NCBI GenBank assembly: GCA_036803025.1
Contig: DAIRVC010000078.1
Location: forward strand, 1 to 11,759
Direction: 5' to 3'
DNA: 11,759 bases
DNA from: DAIRVC01 sp036803025
GTDB lineage: Bacteria > Chloroflexota > Anaerolineae > Anaerolineales > E44-bin32
Shown here: piece after piece, positions 1 to 7,090 of the stretch
Layout: every line of letters starts with the position of its first letter
Position numbering within the stretch: the stretch's first letter is position 1
The notes under the pieces: model-generated
What the model was told of the DNA's origin: nothing
What the model saw: the letters and a program-made list of their open reading frames with translations, nothing else
The model's database searches: none
Program-made: the position numbers and the translations under genes

Positions 1-927
1 CAGTCTGCGCCACGGCGCCTTGGTCGCCAGCTCGACTAGGCCTTGCGGCAGGAACAGGATGGTCACGACCAGGACCAGGCCCATGACCAGCATGTAGATG
101 TAGGGGAAGCGGGTGATGAGCAATTCCCTCATATAGGCGAAGGCGACGGCGCCCAGGATCGGCCCCGCGAACCGGCTCACGCCGCCGAAGACCGCCATCG
201 CCACTGCCGTGAAGGAGTACAGGTAGTCGAAGGCGATGTACGGGTCGACATAGCCCCAGCGCCGGGCCATGGCCGCGCCGGCCGCGGCGACGAACACCGC
301 GCTCAGGGCGAAGACCATCGTCTTGACCGCGCTGACGTTGATGCCGGCATGCGCGGCCGCCTCTTCGCTCTCCCCGATCGACCGCAGCGCCAGCCCGACG
401 CGCGAACGGCGGATCAAGTAGCTGGTCAGCAACAGGGCGGCCAGGATGGCCAGGATGATGTAGTAGACCGTGACGTGATCGGCGGAGACGACGAATCGGC
501 CGCGCACCCCGGTCACGCTGACTTCGTACCAGAGCAGGACGTGTTTGATCAGCTCGACCAGCCCGAAGGTGAAGAAGCAGAAGTAGACGCCCTTGAGTCT
601 CAACGTCAGCGCGCCGACGAGGGCCGCCAGGCCGAAGCCCGCCACTGCCGCCGTCAGGATGACCAGCGGCAGCGGCAGTTGGTCTCCCAGGATGGCCGAG
701 GTGTAGATGCCGACTCCGAAGAACGCGGCCGTCGCCAGCGAGATGTAGCCCGTCGGTGCCGAGAAGAGCACCCAGCTCACGGTCAGGATCACGTACAGCA
801 GGATGTTGGTGATCAGGATGACCGAGTAGGTCGAGGCGTAGAGCGTCAGCGTCCCCGCCGCCAGCAGAAGCACGCCCCACACTGCCGGCGTGCGCAGTTG
901 ATTCCAGGAGAGACTGCCCGTGCGCAT
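1..927 (-). CDS. livM: Branched-chain amino acid-type ABC transporter permease LivM (3' end beyond the left edge)
   Basis: Second inner-membrane permease of a LIV-type (HAAT family) ABC importer. 309 residues are visible with no stop, and the last visible stretch (LPQGLVELATKAPWRRL) is typical of the LivM C-terminus, so only a few codons should be missing. Several hydrophobic membrane segments are evident. The cytoplasmic EAA-type coupling loop lies at about residues 185-205 (GESEEAAAHAGINVSAVK), where a LivF/LivG ATPase would dock, and the BPD_transp_2 pattern VFGGVSRFAGPILGA is at 247-261. The ATG at 925-927 has a GGAGG at 935-939, 7 nt upstream and just before the livH stop codon (932-934). 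The two permeases are therefore nearly fused in one message. The substrate is probably not a branched-chain amino acid, because the operon also encodes corrinoid methyltransferase components; that is inference from context. Confidence 0.93.
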   Translation of the reverse strand, partial: MRTGSLSWNQLRTPAVWGVLLLAAGTLTLYASTYSVILITNILLYVILTVSWVLFSAPTGYISLATAAFFGVGIYTSAILGDQLPLPLVILTAAVAGFGLAALVGALTLRLKGVYFCFFTFGLVELIKHVLLWYEVSVTGVRGRFVVSADHVTVYYIILAILAALLLTSYLIRRSRVGLALRSIGESEEAAAHAGINVSAVKTMVFALSAVFVAAAGAAMARRWGYVDPYIAFDYLYSFTAVAMAVFGGVSRFAGPILGAVAFAYMRELLITRFPYIYMLVMGLVLVVTILFLPQGLVELATKAPWRRL

Positions 928-931
928 GCCG

Positions 932-1798
932 CTACCTCCCCATGATCCCGCTCGGCCGGACCAGCAGCAGCAGGGCGAAGATCAGGTAGTAGGCGATCAG
1001 CGTCAGCGCCGGCTCGATGTAGGTCACCACACTCCCGATCAGGCCGAGGACGAAGCCCCCCAGGAAACTGCCGGGGATGCTGCCCAGTCCGCCCAGGACG
1101 ACCACGATCATGGCGATGATCGTGTAGGGGATGCCCATGACCGCATGCACTGGGTAGCACATACTGATCAGCATGCCGGCGATTGCCGCCAGGCCGGCGC
1201 CCAAGCCGAAGCAGAGCGCCAGCACGCTGTTGATGTTCACGCCCATCAGCGCCGCGGCGGTCGAATCCTGGGCCGAGGCCCGGATCGCCTTGCCGATCCG
1301 CGTCCGCGACAGAAAGGCGTAGAAGGTTACGCCGACAAGCAGCGCCAATCCCAGAGTGACAAGCCGGTTGGCCCCGAACGACACACCTGCCAGCTCGACG
1401 GGGAAGGCCAGGTAGGTGTACCCCCTGATCTCGGGTCCCCAGCCGAACAGGGCCAGGTTCTGGATGATGAAAAGCAGGCCGAACGAAGCCAGCAAAGAAT
1501 TGCTCTCGAAAACGCCCGGCGAAGGGGACGAGGCCCAGATGCGCCTGTAGACCGTCCGGTGAAGGACGTAACCCAGGGCGAAAGCGATAGGCCCGCAGAC
1601 CGCCAGTGCCAGCAGCGGGTTGAGCCCGAACACCGTGTACAGGGTCCAGGTGGTCAGGGCCCCGAGCATGATGAACTCGCCGTGCGACACGTTCAGCACC
1701 CGGGCGACGCCGTACTGCAGGCTGAGCCCCATGGCGATCAGGGCGTACAGCCCGCCGATCATGAGACCACTGATCACGATTCCCAGGATCGTTTCCAT
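932..1798 (-). CDS. livH: Branched-chain amino acid-type ABC transporter permease LivH
   Basis: First permease of the LIV-type importer, 288 residues, the usual length. The N-terminal membrane helix and the LivH signature around residues 28-47 (QYGVARVLNVSHGEFIMLGA) are present, as is the EAA-type loop at about 168-190 (IGKAIRASAQDSTAAALMGV). The protein ends in the family's usual RPSGIMGR-like tail. The ATG at 1796-1798 is chosen because an in-frame TGA lies nine codons upstream and the hydrophobic segment starts immediately after it. Only a weak G-rich stretch serves as ribosome-binding site. It is followed at once by livM and preceded, after a 153-nt gap with a large inverted repeat, by the substrate-binding protein gene. 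LivH and LivM should form the membrane heterodimer of the importer. Confidence 0.95.
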   Translation of the reverse strand: METILGIVISGLMIGGLYALIAMGLSLQYGVARVLNVSHGEFIMLGALTTWTLYTVFGLNPLLALAVCGPIAFALGYVLHRTVYRRIWASSPSPGVFESNSLLASFGLLFIIQNLALFGWGPEIRGYTYLAFPVELAGVSFGANRLVTLGLALLVGVTFYAFLSRTRIGKAIRASAQDSTAAALMGVNINSVLALCFGLGAGLAAIAGMLISMCYPVHAVMGIPYTIIAMIVVVLGGLGSIPGSFLGGFVLGLIGSVVTYIEPALTLIAYYLIFALLLLVRPSGIMGR

Positions 1799-1830
1799 GA
1801 TGCCGATGGCCCCCGGCCCGATTCACAAGT

Positions 1831-1916
1831 GAGCAGGCTGCCCGAGCGGCACGTCGCAGCTCGCGGCCACGCGGCCCGCAGGGCGGCGCGTCCGGCGCCC
1901 CTCAGGCAGCCTGCTC
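1831..1916 (-). other. Intercistronic stem-loop between the binding-protein and livH genes
   Basis: GAGCAGGCTGCC (1831-1842) is repeated perfectly inverted as GGCAGCCTGCTC (1905-1916). On the minus-strand RNA the pairing extends to 16 bp (1831-1846 with 1901-1916) with a single G-U wobble. The G+C-rich loop is 54 nt and can itself form small hairpins, e.g. GCCC-GCA-GGGC near 1874-1884. No U-run follows the stem, so it is not a canonical intrinsic terminator. In many ABC operons a structure after the binding-protein gene protects its message or attenuates read-through into the permeases. That role is inferred here. Confidence 0.6.
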
Positions 1917-1951
1917 GAAGACGCTACCAAGCTGTACGGAACGATCCTTAC

Positions 1952-3184
1952 CTATCCACCCCAGACCGGCTTGGGGTAGATCACCGGCGCCGTGGCGCGG
2001 TTCTCTGGCCCCACAACCTGATACACACCGTTCTGCCACTGGCCGATCTCGCCCATGTGGCAGTCCTTGGACAGCAGACCGTTCTCAAACCAGGTGTCTC
2101 CCAGTACGGTCTGGAAGTGCTGCGAGGCGATGATCTCGCGGATCGCATCCTGGTCGAAGCTCCCGGCCTGCTCAACCGCCTGCTTCCAGATCTCCAGCCC
2201 GGCCCAGTAGAGCGGGTGTCCCCACCAGTCCTGGACGTCTTCCGGTTTTCCGGTGTAGAGCTTATCGGCCAGCTCCTGGAGGGCGGGCGACTGGGAGGGG
2301 TGATAGCTGGTGAAGCCCATGATCCCTTCGGTCATCGGGCCGAAGGCCGTATGGTAGAAGCCGAAGTTCACCCCGGGGCCGCCGATGATGGCCTTGGGGT
2401 TGTAGTTCAGCTCCAACATCGTCCCGGTCAGGGGCATGATCTGATCCGGGTAGGCGAACATGCAGAAGATGTCCGCTTCGGAGTCCTGGGCAGCCCGGAT
2501 GACCCCCGAGAAGTCGGTCATGTCGGGCGGCAGGCTGCGCAGCCCGACGACATCGATGCCGTTCTTGGGGAAGTCGATGCCCGCCTGGCCGGAGTATTCG
2601 ATGCCGTGCAGGTCGGCGACGTACGTGACGAAGGCCGTCTTGGCGCCCTGCTTGCCGAGCAGCTCGGCGAAGACCGGGATCTGGTACCAGTCTGAGAAGC
2701 TCAGGGTCACGAACACGTACGGCAGGCTGGGCAGCATCTCCCGCAGGGTCGAGGCCCCGCCTTCGGCGGTGATCAACACGTAGCCGTACTTGTTGGCGAT
2801 GGGCGCCTGGGCGTAGATGAAGGACGTGCCGCAGGCGGGCCAGAGGAAGTCGACCTTGTCCTCCAGGATCAGCTTCTCCGTGAGGCGAGTCATCGTGCCG
2901 ACATCGGTGGTGTCATCGTAGATGATGGTCTCAATGGGAAGCTGCCGGCCGCCGACGGTGACTCCTCCGGCGGCGTTCACCTCCTCGATGAACTTCTCGT
3001 AGATGGGCCGAAATGCCGAGTCCCCGACCACGGCCTGGGAGCCGGTCAGCGGTCTCGACATGCCGACCAGGATCTTGTCCCTGGCCGCCCCGCGTGCACC
3101 GCCGCACGCCGCGACCGCCAGGCCGGCGCCCGTGACCGCAGTCGCGCCGAGGAAGTCGCGTCTGGTGAATGATTTGCCTTTCAT
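1952..3184 (-). CDS. Tat-exported lipoprotein substrate-binding protein of LIV-type ABC importer (Peripla_BP_6)
   Basis: Extracytoplasmic solute receptor for the LivHM importer, 410 residues. The N-terminus has a twin-arginine motif (TRRDFLG, residues 7-13), a hydrophobic stretch and a lipobox ending VAAC with Cys27. It should therefore be exported folded by Tat and lipid-anchored. The rest matches the type I periplasmic-binding fold of LIV receptors: KILVGMSRPLTGSQA at the start of the mature domain, then SDWYQIPVFAELLGKQGAKTA and the late WWGHPLYWAGLEIWKQAVEQA stretch. Start: ATG at 3182-3184 with tandem purine-rich Shine-Dalgarno sequences, the better one (GGAAGGAG, 3191-3198) being 6 nt upstream. 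It lies downstream of the methyltransferase genes on the same strand, so the ligand is plausibly the methylated substrate they act on. No residues reveal the ligand. Confidence 0.93.
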   Translation of the reverse strand: MKGKSFTRRDFLGATAVTGAGLAVAACGGARGAARDKILVGMSRPLTGSQAVVGDSAFRPIYEKFIEEVNAAGGVTVGGRQLPIETIIYDDTTDVGTMTRLTEKLILEDKVDFLWPACGTSFIYAQAPIANKYGYVLITAEGGASTLREMLPSLPYVFVTLSFSDWYQIPVFAELLGKQGAKTAFVTYVADLHGIEYSGQAGIDFPKNGIDVVGLRSLPPDMTDFSGVIRAAQDSEADIFCMFAYPDQIMPLTGTMLELNYNPKAIIGGPGVNFGFYHTAFGPMTEGIMGFTSYHPSQSPALQELADKLYTGKPEDVQDWWGHPLYWAGLEIWKQAVEQAGSFDQDAIREIIASQHFQTVLGDTWFENGLLSKDCHMGEIGQWQNGVYQVVGPENRATAPVIYPKPVWGG

Positions 3185-3461
3185 CTCCTTCTCCTTCCGA
3201 TTCTGCTTTCAGGTCCCGGGAAGCAGTTCCGACCTCCCACCCGCATATCTCTGCCCTCCTGTCGCAAGATCAGAGACGACGGTCACCCCGTTGTCGCGCG
3301 CCTCGCGCCGCGGCAGAACGGTCCGGATCGATCCCCGGCCCGAGCAGGCGCCGCAGGCGTCTTCCGCTCCAGGCCTATCCGCCCCCTGCCCGCGCCGCCT
3401 CAGCCGCCGCGTGCCGGCGTGCCTGCCCCACGCCCTGGCGGCCGCGCGGCCGGGAGGCGGG
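3185..3461. other. 277-nt intergenic region with a short dyad; no gene seen
   Basis: This stretch between the methyltransferase and the binding-protein gene contains no convincing coding frame. It holds an imperfect 21-bp dyad, GACGACGG (3275-3282) and CCGTTGTC (3288-3295) around TCACC, about 90 nt upstream of the binding-protein start, which could be an operator or a small RNA hairpin. A self-complementary 14-mer CGGCCGCGCGGCCG (3439-3452) lies just after the methyltransferase stop and could form a small hairpin without a U-tract. I found no good -35/-10 pair for a separate promoter of the transporter genes, though the length leaves room for one. Confidence 0.4.
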
Positions 3462-4805
3462 TCACTTATAGGCCCCGTACTCCTGGGCGGCCTCGACCAC
3501 CGCCTTGACGTTCTCCGCCTTGGCTTGATCGAAGAACGCCCCGTTGGACAGGATGAAGCCTCCACCCTTGCCGGCGACGTCGATGAGTTTCTTGGCGTAG
3601 TCTTTCACCTCCTTGGGCGTGCCCAGGTTGAGCATGCTGGAGGGCACATTGCCCATGATGCAGGCAGTGTCGCCCATGGCCGCCTTGGCTTTGGCCATAT
3701 CGGTCGCGTCGAACAGCCACAGGGTCTTGCCTTTGGGAAGATCCTTGATCACCGACAGGCGCGAGTTGTAGCCACCCTCCGCCGCCGGATTGGGCACGCA
3801 GCCCTCCTCGATCAGGCCGAGCATGACCTTGCGCAGGGTCGGCCAATAGAACTTCTCGTACTGCTCTTCGGACAGGAATCCATCGGCGCCCTTGTGCAGC
3901 GGGATGAAGATGATCGGTTTGCCGGTCGCCCGCGCCGCGCCCACGCCGAGTTTGATCATCAGCGGCGTCAGCGCCTCGAGGGCCTCCAGGAGCTTGTCGG
4001 GCTGCCGGTAGATGTCGAGCATGATCCCCTTGGTCCCGCGCAGGGTGTCGCCCAGAGTGTCGAACGGCGCCTTGGTGAAGCCGCCCCAGAACTCGGGATA
4101 CCCCTGGCTGGCCAGCTCGCCGTCGATGGCTCCCAGGGTCCCGATCCATTTGAGCGCCTCGCCTCCGGCCTCCATCAGCGCCTTGAGGGCGGCCTGGACG
4201 GGAGGGATGCCGAAGGGGATGAAGTTGATGGCCACGCCGTAGATCTCGAGGATGCCCGGCAGGAAGGGGAGCATCTGCAGCGGGCCGAGTGCCCCGAAGA
4301 CGCGCGGCAGGTACGTGCTCAGGAAGTAGCCGGACGGATCCTGGATCAGCGCGTCGTACTCGTCCGCCTTCATGTACTCGCCTTCGTTGCACTGATAGCT
4401 GTGCTCGGGCGCCACGCCGTGTCCCGGCCAGGAGTAGAGCTTGTAGTCCATGATCTCGTAGGTCCGTCCGGGCCCGGGCGCGGTCGCCCCGATGTGCGCG
4501 TCGGCCCCGAAGTCGAGGGCGAACTTCTTGAAGGCCACGGCCAGCTTGTCGTAGTCGTACATCACGTCGTGAGGCGTCATGCCGGCGTTGAAAACAGGGA
4601 AGAAGCTGGGGGCGATCACCACCGGGACCCTGTCGGGGCGCTTCTTCAGTTGAATGGCATCTTTGATCCGGGTGATCCGCTCCTTGTACTGCTGCGCTGC
4701 TTGCGGACTCTGGAATGGGAGGTCATTGCCCTGGGCGTCCTTGGGCGAGAGCCACGTCTGAAACAATGCTTCCTGCTTCTCTTCTGGCGTCGGTTGCGCT
4801 GCCAT
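3462..4805 (-). CDS. URO-D-family corrinoid methyltransferase (MtvB/MtaA-like methyltransferase I)
   Basis: Predicted cytoplasmic methyltransferase of the uroporphyrinogen-decarboxylase (URO-D, PF01208) superfamily, 447 residues from the preferred start. In such operons it would move a methyl group from the substrate to the Co(I) corrinoid carried by the adjacent protein. Family landmarks are HKGADGFLSEEQYEKFYWP (304-322), AAEGGYNSRL (341-350), GNVPSSMLNLGTPKEV (385-400) and a C-terminal GGGFILSNGAFF stretch. The zinc-binding His-x-Cys...Cys of thiol-directed MtaA/MtbA is not intact: HKG stands at the HxC position and NGA at the last Cys position. This argues against coenzyme M-type thiol chemistry. 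Start: ATG at 4803-4805, with GGAGG at 4814-4818, 8 nt upstream. A GTG at 4842-4844 overlapping the corrinoid gene's TAG is possible but has no Shine-Dalgarno. The substrate is unknown. Confidence 0.88.
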   Translation of the reverse strand: MAAQPTPEEKQEALFQTWLSPKDAQGNDLPFQSPQAAQQYKERITRIKDAIQLKKRPDRVPVVIAPSFFPVFNAGMTPHDVMYDYDKLAVAFKKFALDFGADAHIGATAPGPGRTYEIMDYKLYSWPGHGVAPEHSYQCNEGEYMKADEYDALIQDPSGYFLSTYLPRVFGALGPLQMLPFLPGILEIYGVAINFIPFGIPPVQAALKALMEAGGEALKWIGTLGAIDGELASQGYPEFWGGFTKAPFDTLGDTLRGTKGIMLDIYRQPDKLLEALEALTPLMIKLGVGAARATGKPIIFIPLHKGADGFLSEEQYEKFYWPTLRKVMLGLIEEGCVPNPAAEGGYNSRLSVIKDLPKGKTLWLFDATDMAKAKAAMGDTACIMGNVPSSMLNLGTPKEVKDYAKKLIDVAGKGGGFILSNGAFFDQAKAENVKAVVEAAQEYGAYK

Positions 4806-4843
4806 TTTGGTAGCCTCCATCATCTTCGTCTGGCCGAGGTGCA

Positions 4844-5476
4844 CTACTTATCGCCGAGCCACTTCTTAGCCAGGGTAACCCCGGCCATGGCGTCTCTCCC
4901 GTAGGCGTCCGCCCCGGCGTAGTCCTTGATCTGTTCGCTGATCTGCCCGCCGCCGATCATGATCTTGACCCCGTCCCTCAGCCCGGCGGCCTTGATGGCC
5001 GCGATCGTCTCTTTCATGGCGTCGAAGGCCAGGGTCAGGAAACCGCTCAGGCCGATCACCTGGGGCCGGAAGTCGCGGATCGCCTCGACGAACTTCTGCG
5101 GCGCGACATCCACGCCCAGGTCGCGCACCTCGAAGCCGTTGACGTCGAGCATGAAGCTGACGATGTTCTTGCCGATATCGTGGATATCCCCCTTGACGGT
5201 GCCGATGAGCACCTTGCCGTGGCGCTTGACCTCCGGCATCTTGGCCAGCTCGGGCTTGATGATTGCGGTGATCTGGGTCAACATCTCGCCGGCCATGATC
5301 AGCTCGGGCAGGAAGTAGGTGCCCTTCTCGTATCGCTCCCCGACGATGCCCATGGCTTCCCTGGCCGCATCCAGGATCGCTATCGGCGTCGTCCCCTCCG
5401 AGAGCATCTTGCGCACCAACTTGAGCGCCTCTTCCTCGCGCATGTCGGCGATCGCACTGACGAGTTTCTTCGACAT
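4844..5476 (-). CDS. Corrinoid methyl-carrier protein (MtvC/MtaC-like)
   Basis: Methyl shuttle with a cobalamin cofactor, 210 residues, the usual length for MtaC/MtvC/MtbC-type proteins. An N-terminal helical cap domain (B12-binding_2) spans about residues 5-85, with the family stretch YFLPELIMAGEML at 54-66. The Rossmann-like B12-binding domain follows at about 88-208. The base-off/His-on motif DxHxxG is intact (GDIHDIGKN, Asp97-His99-Gly102). The nucleotide-loop contacts are seen as GLSGFLT at 142-148 and IGGGQIS at 174-180. Start: ATG at 5474-5476 with a strong GGAGG at 5482-5486. The stop overlaps a possible GTG of the next gene. It sits between methyltransferase I and II genes, the standard arrangement. 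A paralogue is encoded at 8117-8776. Confidence 0.96.
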   Translation of the reverse strand: MSKKLVSAIADMREEEALKLVRKMLSEGTTPIAILDAAREAMGIVGERYEKGTYFLPELIMAGEMLTQITAIIKPELAKMPEVKRHGKVLIGTVKGDIHDIGKNIVSFMLDVNGFEVRDLGVDVAPQKFVEAIRDFRPQVIGLSGFLTLAFDAMKETIAAIKAAGLRDGVKIMIGGGQISEQIKDYAGADAYGRDAMAGVTLAKKWLGDK

Positions 5477-5492
5477 AGTGTCCTCCTCGAGT

Positions 5493-5528
5493 GATCGAAC
5501 CAGAAGCGGTCGTTCGCTTGGGCCGATC
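5493..5528 (-). other. Stem-loop in the leader of the corrinoid-protein gene
   Basis: The 73-nt gap between the pterin methyltransferase and the corrinoid gene folds into a hairpin. The outer arms are GATCG (5493-5497) and CGATC (5524-5528), and the inner arms are AAGCG (5504-5508) and CGCTT (5515-5519) around a 6-nt loop. Two further G-C pairs are possible between them with a small bulge. It ends 6 nt before the GGAGG of the corrinoid gene and leaves that site open. A processing or stability element that raises carrier-protein output is plausible. No U-run follows, so it is not a classic terminator. Confidence 0.45.
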
Positions 5529-5549
5529 AGGCGCGCCCGCCCGTCGCAA

Positions 5550-6380
5550 CTAGCTCTGAGCGGCCCGGACCTCCGGCCGGCTGAACAGACCGGCACGGTA
5601 GGCACGCGTGTAGTTCAGGCAATGATGATCCCGGCCCAGGACCAGTTCGGCCGCAACCAGGGCCGCCATCATCTCCCGGTCCAATGGATCCAGGATGGCG
5701 CTGTCAAGCCCGGCGGCGAGCGCCAGGGTCAGGAAGGCCCGGTTGATATACGACCGGGCCGGGAGACCGAAGGAGATGTTGCTCAGACCCATCGTCAGAT
5801 GGGCATCCGGGAACTCCCGGCGCATGCCCCGGATGGTATCCAGCGTGATCTGCGCGCCGTCGGTCTGGGTCGCCAGGGTCATGGCCAGGGGATCGAGGTA
5901 GACGTTCTCGTCGGGCACGCCGCCGGCGCGCGTCTGGGCCATCAGCCGGCGGGCGACCTCCAGCCGGCCATCGCAGGTCTCAGGGATGCGCGTGCCGTCC
6001 ATGGCCAGGGCGATGACGGTGCATTTGTGCTCGGCCACCAGCGGCAGCAGGCCCTGCAGGCGCTGCGGCTCGCCGCTGATGGAGTTGACCATCGGCGGGC
6101 GCTCGACTACCTGAATCCCGGCGGCCACCGCCTGCGGGTTGGCACTGTCCAGGCAGAGCGGGATGTCTACCACGGGCTGGATGGTCTTGATCAGCCAGAC
6201 CAGATCATCCGGCTCGCTGCTGCTGCGCGTCCCCGCATTGACGTCCAGCCAGGCGGCCCCGGCCTCGGCCTGCCGCACGGCCAGGTCGAGGATCACGCCG
6301 GCCTCGCGTCGTTCAATGGCCCGGGCGACGTGTGCTCGCGTGCCGTTGATCTTCTCGCCGATGATCTTCAGGCCGCTCAC
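5550..6380 (-). CDS. Pterin-binding (DHPS-like) corrinoid:tetrahydrofolate methyltransferase (AcsE/MtvA-like methyltransferase II)
   Basis: Predicted to transfer the methyl group from the methyl-corrinoid protein to tetrahydrofolate, feeding one-carbon or Wood-Ljungdahl metabolism. It has 276 residues, close to the single-domain MeTr (AcsE) family. TIM-barrel pterin-binding motifs appear in order: LDVNAG (45-50), LCLDSAN (75-81), MVNSISGE (97-104), ALAMDG (124-129), VYLDPLAM (160-167), TMGLSNISFGLP (196-207, including Asn201 at the position of the catalytic Asn199 of Moorella AcsE) and GLDSAILDPLD (224-234). Start: GTG at 6378-6380, overlapping the upstream TGA as GTGA, with AGAGG 5 nt before it. 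The open frame continues upstream to 6848, but there it is only another frame of the DUF1638 gene. The overlap implies translational coupling. Confidence 0.94.
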   Translation of the reverse strand: MSGLKIIGEKINGTRAHVARAIERREAGVILDLAVRQAEAGAAWLDVNAGTRSSSEPDDLVWLIKTIQPVVDIPLCLDSANPQAVAAGIQVVERPPMVNSISGEPQRLQGLLPLVAEHKCTVIALAMDGTRIPETCDGRLEVARRLMAQTRAGGVPDENVYLDPLAMTLATQTDGAQITLDTIRGMRREFPDAHLTMGLSNISFGLPARSYINRAFLTLALAAGLDSAILDPLDREMMAALVAAELVLGRDHHCLNYTRAYRAGLFSRPEVRAAQS

Positions 6381-7069
6381 GATGGCCTCTTGAAATCCAT
6401 GTAGGCGATCGTCTGTCCGGGCCGGGCAACGACGAACTCGTGGTCGACCGGGCCGTTCAGCATTTTCCGGATCAGCCTGGCGGAACCGGGAAGCTCCGCG
6501 TAGCGCAGGCCGAAGCGCCCGGCCATGCTGCGGCTGTATTCGCGGTAGGAATCGCCGTCGCCGGGCTGGCTGTCGATGAATGCCAGGCGGGTGTAGTTCT
6601 TGAGGATGCGGCCGGTCACCCGCAGGGCCTTCGCCTCGCCGAACGCCTGCACCAGCTTCTCGTGCTCGCTGAAGGGGCTGTCGCCGACGTCGATCCAGCC
6701 TCGGGTCAGGTAGTAGGTGCCCGGCTCGCGTTTGAACTGTGCGCGGTAGGCCGACTGCGACCCCAGGCTGAGGGCGATGCAGTCGTCGACGCGCGGCACC
6801 ACCAGGGTGCAGCCCGTGGCCCGCAATCCGACGACGGCCATCGAGCACAGGCCGTAGCCGAGCAGGATCCTCTCAACCGAGGCTGCTTCCCGATCGATGA
6901 TTTGCTGGAGGGCGGACCGCAGGCAGGCGGGGTCCGCGTGCAACCCGAAATCGAGGACATGACAGGCCATGTGCGCGGGAAGATGCGGGCGAATCGCCTC
7001 CATCATCGCCGCACAGGCGATCACGCTGGCGCTGCGGGCCGGGGGCCCGGGAGGGCCTGGGAAACTCAT
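6377..7069 (-). CDS. DUF1638 family protein, first gene of the methyltransferase operon
   Basis: A 230-residue protein recognised as DUF1638 (PF07796), whose biochemical role is, to my knowledge, undefined. Typical stretches are SVIACAAM at 15-22, ILLGYGLCSMAVVGL at 68-82, VVPRVDDCIALSLGS at 90-104 and GTYYLTRGWIDVGDSP at 117-132, with conserved Cys19, Cys75 and Cys97. No signal peptide or membrane helix is seen, so it is probably cytoplasmic. Start: ATG at 7067-7069, about 22 nt from the predicted transcription start, preceded by a modest GGTGG. An in-frame GTG at 7079-7081 has no Shine-Dalgarno. Its stop overlaps the pterin methyltransferase start (GTGA). DUF1638 genes are often found next to corrinoid methyltransferase genes, so an accessory role in methyl transfer or corrinoid handling is inferred. 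Confidence 0.88.
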   Translation of the reverse strand: MSFPGPPGPPARSASVIACAAMMEAIRPHLPAHMACHVLDFGLHADPACLRSALQQIIDREAASVERILLGYGLCSMAVVGLRATGCTLVVPRVDDCIALSLGSQSAYRAQFKREPGTYYLTRGWIDVGDSPFSEHEKLVQAFGEAKALRVTGRILKNYTRLAFIDSQPGDGDSYREYSRSMAGRFGLRYAELPGSARLIRKMLNGPVDHEFVVARPGQTIAYMDFKRPS

Positions 7070-7090
7070 TTGCAGTCCCACCGCGGGTGT

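Noticed and set aside
920..2695. Long plus-strand open frame of about 590 codons opposite livH and the binding protein
   Set aside because: Rich in Gln/Asp/His/Arg with no family pattern, an antisense frame kept open by G+C-rich codon bias. The minus-strand genes have clear domains.
4842..4844. GTG start of the URO-D methyltransferase overlapping the corrinoid stop
   Set aside because: No Shine-Dalgarno, while ATG at 4803-4805 has GGAGG at 8 nt. Not excluded, but less likely.
3003..4904. Long plus-strand open frame opposite the URO-D methyltransferase
   Set aside because: Antisense shadow. No ribosome-binding site and no recognisable domain; the opposite strand encodes a clear URO-D protein.
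6381..6848. Upstream extension of the pterin methyltransferase to a 432-residue protein
   Set aside because: The extension is the DUF1638 gene read in another frame. The GTGA start at 6380 fits family length and has AGAGG before it.
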